Below are positions 14,799 to 19,712 of a stretch of 19,712 nucleotides of DNA, in pieces. This DNA is from an uncultured Porphyromonadaceae bacterium (GTDB taxonomy: Bacteria > Bacteroidota > Bacteroidia > Bacteroidales > Muribaculaceae). The notes below the pieces were generated by a model. The model saw nothing but the letters and a program-made list of their open reading frames with translations. It was not told the origin of the DNA and did not search any database. The DNA lies in contig URWH01000009.1 of assembly GCA_900551515.1 (NCBI GenBank), positions 1 through 19,712 of the forward strand, in the 5' to 3' direction. Both the position numbers and the translations under genes were made by a program. Every line of letters begins with the position of its first letter. The first letter of the stretch is position 1.

Positions 14799-15418
14799 AG
14801 CTCTACGTATAGGAGATGTTTTGTCGTGAAATATTCTTCAGTGAAGAAGTCGGAGAGCGGGACGTCGAGCACGGGCCTTTTCGTGGCCTTGATCTCTTCG
14901 GTCAGATCGCCCCCTTTCAGACATAACAATCCATTGGGCAAACGGTTGTTGTCGGTGGGAGAAATGTTGCGTTTCACCAGCGGCACAAGCTTGTCGAGCG
15001 TCATCACCGCGCGGCTCACCGTGAAGTCGAATTTATCATGACATTCGCCTATGTCGCCATGCTGGAATGTGACGTTCTCCAGTCCGGTGGCTTCGGCTAT
15101 CGCACGCGCCACATTGATTTTCTTGCCTATGCGGTCGATGAGGTGAAACCGGCACTCCGGCCATAATATGGCCAGCGGGAGGCCGGGGAAGCCGCCGCCG
15201 GTGCCCATGTCGAGAAAGCGCGTCCCGTCGGCGGGTGTCATGAACTTGGCTATCGAAAGCGAGTGGAGGATGTGGTGCTCGTAGATATTGTCGATATCCT
15301 TGCGCGACACTACGTTGATCTTCTCGTTCCATTCCCTGTAGAGAGGGCCGAGCATCTCGAATTGCTCTTTCTGCTCGTCGCTCAGCGAGGGGAAATAATT
15401 GAATATGATGTTGTGCAT
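14795..15418 (-). CDS. rsmG: 16S rRNA (guanine-N7)-methyltransferase RsmG
   Basis: A 207-residue SAM-dependent methyltransferase that makes m7G527 of 16S rRNA (E. coli numbering). The SAM-binding signature is F-L-D-M-G-T-G-G-G-F-P-G-L-P-L-A, followed by H-L-I-D-R-I-G-K-K-I-N-V, HGDIGE and V-S-R-A-V-M. The N-terminal helical region (YREWNEKINVVSRKDID) and total length match the family. An in-frame ATG 12 codons earlier (15454) is possible, but it lies within the -7 box region. The ATG at 15418 (MHNIIFNYF) fits the usual N-terminus. It is first in a two-gene operon with the MBL hydrolase and divergent from the CvfB-like gene. In E. coli the gene is gidB near the origin; here that context is absent. 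Confidence 0.95.
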   Translation of the reverse strand: MHNIIFNYFPSLSDEQKEQFEMLGPLYREWNEKINVVSRKDIDNIYEHHILHSLSIAKFMTPADGTRFLDMGTGGGFPGLPLAILWPECRFHLIDRIGKKINVARAIAEATGLENVTFQHGDIGECHDKFDFTVSRAVMTLDKLVPLVKRNISPTDNNRLPNGLLCLKGGDLTEEIKATKRPVLDVPLSDFFTEEYFTTKHLLYVEL

Positions 15419-15446
15419 CGGTTGGTGTTTGGTGGTATTGCTACAG

Positions 15447-15460
15447 ATTTGCATGCAAAT
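15447..15460. repeat. 14-bp perfect palindrome ATTTGCATGCAAAT
   Basis: A perfect dyad between the divergent rsmG and CvfB-like genes. It overlaps the minus-strand -7 box (15456-15463) and lies about 15 bases upstream of the plus-strand -7 box, so a protein bound there could affect both promoters. Confidence 0.45.
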
Positions 15461-15463
15461 TTA
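15456..15463 (-). promoter_or_regulatory. rsmG -7 box TAAATTTG
   Basis: Perfect TAnnTTTG match on the minus strand, 37 bases before the rsmG ATG at 15418. No TTG lies at the expected -33 distance. Confidence 0.5.
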
Positions 15464-15475
15464 GCATTTTATTCT

Positions 15476-15483
15476 TACCTTTG
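15476..15483 (+). promoter_or_regulatory. -7 box TACCTTTG for the CvfB-like gene
   Basis: Perfect -7 match 57 bases before the ATG at 15541. A TTTG at 15448-15451 is the best -33 candidate but leaves a long 24-base spacer. Confidence 0.55.
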
Positions 15484-15540
15484 ATGTCGATTCGGCAAAC
15501 AGTTTGCTGCTCGCCGTACCGAAAACTCGATTATTTCTGA

Positions 15541-16386
15541 ATGATCATGGTGAAAATTGGACAATGGAACACGCTCCCCGTGAGCCGCACGGTTGATTTC
15601 GGAGTGTATCTCGACGGAGGAAACACGGAGATACTGCTGCCGGCACGTTACATCGAAGGCACTCTCACGCCGGGGCAGGAGGTGGAAGTGTTTGTTTATA
15701 CCGATTCCGAGGACCGGATCATCGCCACGACGGAGCATCCTTTTGCCACAGTAGGTGAGGTGGCGTTTCTAAGGGTGAAGGCCGTTGACCGCATCGGCGC
15801 GTTTCTTGACTGGGGACTGATGAAGGATCTGCTGGTGCCGTTCCGCGAACAGCGGGCGCGCATGCGCGAAGGCGGTGTCTATCCCGTTTACGTCTATCTC
15901 GATGATGCCTCGAAGCGTGTGGTGGCGTCGGCTAAAATCGAGAAGTTTATCGGCAATGTGATCCCGCGTTACAGCAAGGCCGACAAGGTGCGCGCTCTCG
16001 TGTGGCGCACGACCCCTGTAGGGCTGTCGTGCATCGTCGACAATCTCCACTACGGCATGCTCTACACCAACGAAACATTCATGAATCTCGAGCCGGGGAT
16101 GGTGATTGACGCCTGGGTACACCGCCTGCGTCCCGACGGCAAGATCGATTTGCGCCTGGCGCCTCCGGCTTCCGGTCGCTTGCGCTCGGAACAGTTGGCC
16201 GATATTATCCTTGAACAGCTGACAATCAGTGGCGGAGCGCTCCCCTTATCCGACAAATCGAGCCCCGAAGAGATTAAAAAGGCTTTCCAATGCAGCAAGC
16301 GCGATTTCAAACAGGCCGTGGGCCATCTTCTTAAGGACGGAAAAATTGCTTTGGATGAGCGTGGAATTTCACTTTTAGCCAATTAA
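15541..16386 (+). CDS. CvfB/YitL-like S1-domain RNA-binding protein
   Basis: A 281-residue protein matching the CvfB family: tandem S1-like OB domains followed by a C-terminal winged helix. The first S1-like unit covers about residues 1-65 ([30 protein letters not shown]), the second about 70-135 ([32 protein letters not shown]) and a third about 140-210. The winged helix at about 225-280 carries [30 protein letters not shown]. In Staphylococcus aureus CvfB binds RNA and affects virulence-gene expression; its role in Bacteroidales is not established. Start could be ATG 15541 or 15547. It stands alone, divergent from rsmG. Confidence 0.9.
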   Translation: MIMVKIGQWNTLPVSRTVDFGVYLDGGNTEILLPARYIEGTLTPGQEVEVFVYTDSEDRIIATTEHPFATVGEVAFLRVKAVDRIGAFLDWGLMKDLLVPFREQRARMREGGVYPVYVYLDDASKRVVASAKIEKFIGNVIPRYSKADKVRALVWRTTPVGLSCIVDNLHYGMLYTNETFMNLEPGMVIDAWVHRLRPDGKIDLRLAPPASGRLRSEQLADIILEQLTISGGALPLSDKSSPEEIKKAFQCSKRDFKQAVGHLLKDGKIALDERGISLLAN

Positions 16387-16412
16387 ACGGCCGAAAATAC
16401 AGAAAAAATTCG

Positions 16413-16420
16413 CATCTTTG
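16413..16420 (+). promoter_or_regulatory. Possible -7 box CATCTTTG for the lpx operon
   Basis: One mismatch from TAnnTTTG, 37 bases before the lpxD ATG, in the 71-base gap after the CvfB-like gene. No TTG at -33. No terminator separates the two genes, so read-through is also possible. Confidence 0.35.
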
Positions 16421-16457
16421 CAGTCTAATTAATATTAATTCTATTTATTTCTTGATA

Positions 16458-17486
16458 ATGGAGTTTTCAGTAAATCAGATCGCCCAGATGTGCAATGGCA
16501 TCGTCGAAGGCGATGGAGAAGTGAAAATAAACACTATAGCTAAAATTGAAGAGGGCCATCCCGGCGCTATTTCATTCCTTGCCAATCCTAAATACACTCA
16601 TTACATCTACACAACCGGATCGTCGGCTGTGCTGGTGAGCAACGATTTCGTGCCCGAACAGCCTGTCACAACCACTCTTATCCGTGTGGCTGATCCCTAT
16701 GCCACTGTCGCACATCTGCTCACCACGGTTCAGCAGATGACCACACCGCAGGTGAAAGGCATCGAGCAGCCGTGTCATATTGCCGAAGGTGTCGTTGTCG
16801 ACGATGAGAGTTACATCGGCGCTTTTGCCTATATCGGACGGGGCGTTAAGCTCGGCCGCGGTGTGAAGATATATCCGCAGGTTTATGTAGGCGACGGCTG
16901 TTCGATCGGCGACGGCACGATCCTCTATTCCGGAGTGAAGGTGTATCACGGATGCACCATTGGCAACAATTGCATCCTGCATTCAGGCGTCGTGATCGGT
17001 GCCGACGGTTTCGGATTCGCTCCCACAGCCGAAGGCTACGACAAAATTCCGCAGATTGGCAATGTGGCCATCGCCGATAATGTCGAGATCGGTGCCAACA
17101 CCACCATCGACCGCGCCATGATGGGCAGCACGCGCATCGAAAAGGGCGTGAAACTCGACAACCTCATTCAGATAGCTCACAATTGCCGCGTGGGCAGCAA
17201 CACCGTTATGGCTTCGCAGGCCGGTGTCGCCGGCTCGACTAAGGTGGGCAGCTGGTGCATGATCGGAGGCCAGGTCGGTCTCGCAGGACACATCACCGTG
17301 GGCGACGGTGCTCAAATTGCCGCACAGTCTGGTACAGCCAAAAGTGTCGAACCCGGAGCACGTCTGTTCGGTTCGCCCGCAATGGATCTCAAAGCCTACG
17401 GCCGTCAGGCCGTCTCCATCAAGCGCTTGCCTGATCTCATCAAGCGCGTCGAGGCTCTTGAAAACAAGATGAAGGAAAATAAATAA
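16458..17486 (+). CDS. lpxD: UDP-3-O-acylglucosamine N-acyltransferase LpxD
   Basis: A 342-residue protein that adds the N-linked 3-hydroxyacyl chain to UDP-3-O-acyl-glucosamine, the third step of lipid A synthesis. Residues 1 to about 95 form the uridine-binding N-domain ([29 protein letters not shown]). Residues about 100-310 are hexapeptide repeats of a left-handed beta helix ([40 protein letters not shown]). The likely catalytic base is H241 in Q-I-A-H-N-C-R-V-G, corresponding to H239 of E. coli. The C-terminus ends in a short helix ([14 protein letters not shown]). Length matches the family (about 340). The ATG at 16458 is chosen; a TTG two codons earlier has no support. First gene of the lpxD-lpxC/fabZ-lpxA unit. 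Confidence 0.96.
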   Translation: MEFSVNQIAQMCNGIVEGDGEVKINTIAKIEEGHPGAISFLANPKYTHYIYTTGSSAVLVSNDFVPEQPVTTTLIRVADPYATVAHLLTTVQQMTTPQVKGIEQPCHIAEGVVVDDESYIGAFAYIGRGVKLGRGVKIYPQVYVGDGCSIGDGTILYSGVKVYHGCTIGNNCILHSGVVIGADGFGFAPTAEGYDKIPQIGNVAIADNVEIGANTTIDRAMMGSTRIEKGVKLDNLIQIAHNCRVGSNTVMASQAGVAGSTKVGSWCMIGGQVGLAGHITVGDGAQIAAQSGTAKSVEPGARLFGSPAMDLKAYGRQAVSIKRLPDLIKRVEALENKMKENK

Positions 17487-17501
17487 TCAAAAGTTCAGAT
17501 A

Positions 17502-18884
17502 ATGAAACAGATCACTCTTAATGCGCCTTTCTCGGTAAAAGGCAAAGGTCTGCACACCGGAATGGTGATTGAAGCGGAATTTCTCCCCGCTCCCGACAAT
17601 CACGGCTATAAGTTTCAACGCACGGATCTCGAAGGTGAGCCTGTCATTGATGCCTTGGCTGAAAATGTCATTCACACCGAACGTGGCACAGTGATTGCCC
17701 GCGGCGAAGTATCCGTCAGCACCATCGAGCACGCCATGGCCGCTCTCTATGCCGCCGGTATCGACAACGTGCTCATCCGCATCAACGGCGCTGAAATGCC
17801 TATCCTCGACGGCAGTGCCCGCGAGATCTCCGAAAAGATCCAGTCGGTGGGCGTCGTTTCACAAAACGAAAACAAAGACTACTACATCGTCAAGCAGAAA
17901 CTTGAAGTGCGCGACGATGCTACGGGCGCTTCGATCCTCGTGCTTCCCGATGATGATTTCAGCATCGACGTGAAGATTCAGTTCGATTCCCCCGTTATCC
18001 CCAACCAGTTCGCTTCGCTCGACGTAATCGACAATTTCGACAAGGATATTGCCTCAAGCCGCACATTCGTTTTCGTCCGCGAGATTGAGCCGCTTGTAAA
18101 GGCCAACCTCATCAAAGGCGGCGATCTCGAGAATGCCGTCGTAATCTACGACCAGACCATGGAGCAGTCGCAGCTCGACAAACTTGCCGACATGATGAAC
18201 GTGCCTCACAAGGAGGTCGATGAATTCGGCTACATCCAGGCCACTCCGCTCCGCTGGGCCAACGAACCCGCTCGTCACAAACTGATGGATGTGATGGGCG
18301 ATCTCGCTCTCATCGGTCGTCCGCTCAAGGGCAAAGTGATCGCAACACGTCCCGGTCACACCATCAACACAAAATTCGCTAAGAAAATACGTAAGGAGAT
18401 CAAGCGTCAGGATGTTCAGGCTCCGGTCTACGACCCCAACAAGCAGCCTATCATGGACAACAACCGCATCCGTGAGCTCCTTCCCCACCGCTATCCCTTC
18501 CTCCTCGTTGACAAAATCATCGAACGTGGCGACAACTACATCGTCGGCGTGAAAAACATCACTGCCAACGAACCGTTCTTCCAGGGCCATTTCCCTCAGG
18601 AACCCGTCATGCCCGGCGTGCTTCAGATCGAGGCTATGGCTCAGACCGGCGGTATGCTCGTGCTCAGCACTGTCGATGAACCGGAGCGCTATTCCACATA
18701 TTTCATGAAGATCGACAACGTGAAATTCCGTAACAAAGTGGTCCCCGGCGACACTCTCATTTTCCATGTGTCGTTTATGACCGAACTCCGCCGCGGTTGC
18801 GCCATGATGAAAGGCTACGCTTTCGTCGGTGAGAAAGTAGTTTCGGAATGCGAATTCATGGCTCAGATTATTAAAAACAAATAA
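17502..18884 (+). CDS. lpxC/fabZ: Bifunctional LpxC deacetylase / FabZ dehydratase
   Basis: A 460-residue fusion. Residues 1 to about 310 are LpxC, the zinc deacetylase for the committed step of lipid A synthesis. Its zinc ligands are H77 (STIEHAMAAL) and H259/D263 (H-K-L-M-D-V-M-G-D-L), and the catalytic histidine is H286 (PGHTINTKFAKKI). Residues about 315-460 are FabZ, (3R)-hydroxyacyl-ACP dehydratase, with H329-R-Y-P-F-L-L-V-D, F-F-Q-G-H363-F-P-Q-E-P-V-M-P-G and the active-site E377 14 residues after H363. Both active sites are intact. The fusion is usual in Bacteroidetes. It joins the enzyme that commits UDP-acyl-GlcNAc to lipid A with the one that draws 3-hydroxyacyl-ACP into fatty acid synthesis, two users of one precursor pool. 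It begins 15 bases after the lpxD stop. Confidence 0.97.
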   Translation: MKQITLNAPFSVKGKGLHTGMVIEAEFLPAPDNHGYKFQRTDLEGEPVIDALAENVIHTERGTVIARGEVSVSTIEHAMAALYAAGIDNVLIRINGAEMPILDGSAREISEKIQSVGVVSQNENKDYYIVKQKLEVRDDATGASILVLPDDDFSIDVKIQFDSPVIPNQFASLDVIDNFDKDIASSRTFVFVREIEPLVKANLIKGGDLENAVVIYDQTMEQSQLDKLADMMNVPHKEVDEFGYIQATPLRWANEPARHKLMDVMGDLALIGRPLKGKVIATRPGHTINTKFAKKIRKEIKRQDVQAPVYDPNKQPIMDNNRIRELLPHRYPFLLVDKIIERGDNYIVGVKNITANEPFFQGHFPQEPVMPGVLQIEAMAQTGGMLVLSTVDEPERYSTYFMKIDNVKFRNKVVPGDTLIFHVSFMTELRRGCAMMKGYAFVGEKVVSECEFMAQIIKNK

Positions 18885-18901
18885 CCCCTTGCAATTACGA
18901 T

Positions 18902-19678
18902 ATGAAACAACCCTTGGCATACATCCATCCCGCTGCTAAAATTCATCCCAGCGTTGTCATTGATCCCTTCGTCACCATCGAGCAGAATGTCGAGATAGGT
19001 GAGGGTACACGCATCGGCAGCAACGTGACCATCATGGAAGGTGCACGCATTGGCAAAAACTGCACGATTTTCCCCGGCGCCGTGATCAGCGGCATCCCTC
19101 AGGATCTTAAATTCTGCGGAGAGGAAACGCTGGCTATCATCGGCGACAACACCACCATCCGTGAGTGTGTGACCATCAACCGAGGCACTGCTTCGAAAGG
19201 CAAAACCGTCGTTGGCAACAACTGCCTCATCATGGCCTACAGCCATGTGGCTCACGATAGTGTGGTTGGCGACAATGTGATCATCTCCAACGCCACTCAG
19301 ATTGCCGGCGAGGTGATTGTCGATAATTTCGCTGTCATTGGCGGCGGTACGCTCATCCATCAGTTCTGCCACATCGGTCCGCATGTGATGATTCAGGGCG
19401 GCGCTCTTGTCAATAAGGACATCCCGCCTTACGTCAAAGCCGCTCGCGAGCCTATCGCTTATGCCGGTGTCAACTCCATCGGTCTCCGTCGCCGCGGTTT
19501 CTCCAACGACACTATCCGTGAAATCCAGGATATCTACCGCTATCTCTATCTTTCGGGTTACAACAACTCCGATGCCGTCGAACGTATCGAGGCCGAGTTG
19601 CCCGCAACTAAAGAACGCGACGAAATCATCATGTTTGTCCGCAACTCAAAGCGCGGCATCATAAAAGGCTACGTATAA
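18902..19678 (+). CDS. lpxA: UDP-N-acetylglucosamine acyltransferase LpxA
   Basis: A 258-residue acyltransferase for the first step of lipid A synthesis: transfer of 3-hydroxyacyl from ACP to the 3-OH of UDP-GlcNAc. It opens with hexapeptide repeats (IHPAAKIHPSVVIDPFVTIEQNVEIGEGTRIGSN in pieces), followed by SGIPQDLKFCGE and TIRECVTINRGT. The catalytic histidine is H118 in S-H-V-A-H-D-S-V-V-G, equivalent to H125 of E. coli LpxA. The C-terminal helical domain includes GLRRRGFSNDTIREIQDIYR. Length is typical (about 256-262). It starts 17 bases after the LpxC-FabZ stop and ends 34 bases from the window edge with no terminator visible, so the operon may continue. Confidence 0.97.
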   Translation: MKQPLAYIHPAAKIHPSVVIDPFVTIEQNVEIGEGTRIGSNVTIMEGARIGKNCTIFPGAVISGIPQDLKFCGEETLAIIGDNTTIRECVTINRGTASKGKTVVGNNCLIMAYSHVAHDSVVGDNVIISNATQIAGEVIVDNFAVIGGGTLIHQFCHIGPHVMIQGGALVNKDIPPYVKAAREPIAYAGVNSIGLRRRGFSNDTIREIQDIYRYLYLSGYNNSDAVERIEAELPATKERDEIIMFVRNSKRGIIKGYV

Positions 19679-19712
19679 TCGCCCCCGGCATTATATAACA
19701 ATACCAAAGAGG

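Noticed and set aside
16244..16262. Similarity of CTTATCCGACAAATCG within the CvfB-like gene to the gap upstream of glnS
   Set aside because: A short imperfect match inside a coding region; no repeat structure around either copy.
16452..16457. TTG start for lpxD two codons upstream
   Set aside because: The ATG at 16458 gives the typical LpxD N-terminus, and there is no Shine-Dalgarno support for the TTG.

Overview
The window looks like a chromosomal stretch from a member of the Bacteroidales, most likely a GC-rich gut lineage such as Muribaculaceae (inference). The signs are TAnnTTTG-type -7 promoter boxes, several with a TTG about 20 nt upstream; almost no Shine-Dalgarno sequences; an LpxC-FabZ fusion; an alanine/glutamate-rich C-terminal extension on ribosomal protein S16; and a secreted protein ending in the short C-terminal motif common in this phylum. 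I see no tRNA, rRNA, CRISPR array, insertion sequence or phage gene.

Layout. Positions 1-1327 (+): the end of a protein with a RapZ C-terminal-like domain, overlapping by ATGA a MurU/GlmU-like sugar-1-phosphate nucleotidyltransferase; probably an amino-sugar or muropeptide recycling pair. Positions 1328-1537: an AT-rich regulatory gap with two symmetric elements. Positions 1538-3899 (+): a large secreted multidomain protein with its own terminator. Positions 3911-4864 (+): an AT-richer orphan gene for a putative zinc metalloprotease (HExxH). Positions 4915-6318 (-): rmuC, divergent from the next operon. Positions 6454-10079 (+): a three-gene cassette of alpha/beta hydrolase, membrane-anchored MurF-like ligase and variant D-Ala-D-Ala ligase. 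Positions 10177-10734 (+): rpsP, with a strong promoter and terminator. Positions 10993-14149 (+): glnS followed 4 nt later by a TPR-like protein. Positions 14157-15418 (-): rsmG and an MBL-fold hydrolase, overlapping by ATGA. Positions 15541-16386 (+): a CvfB-like S1 RNA-binding protein. Positions 16458-19678 (+): lpxD, lpxC/fabZ and lpxA, the early lipid A pathway.

Much of the window serves the cell envelope: sugar recycling at the left end, a possible peptidoglycan-precursor module in the middle, and lipid A synthesis at the right. Most of the rest is translation and RNA housekeeping (rpsP, glnS, rsmG, CvfB-like). The accessory part is about 1.5-4.9 kb, where base composition drops and the secreted protein and putative metalloprotease lie.

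The best candidate for an under-described system is the hydrolase / membrane MurF-like / variant Ddl cassette. Its Mur ligase lacks the usual MurF substrate-binding N-domain and carries about five membrane segments instead. Its Ddl has a glycine/lysine-rich loop and a P-G-S-L motif in place of the classical P-G-F/M-T. Second is the HExxH protein, which loosely resembles Lit-type (U49) phage-exclusion proteases.
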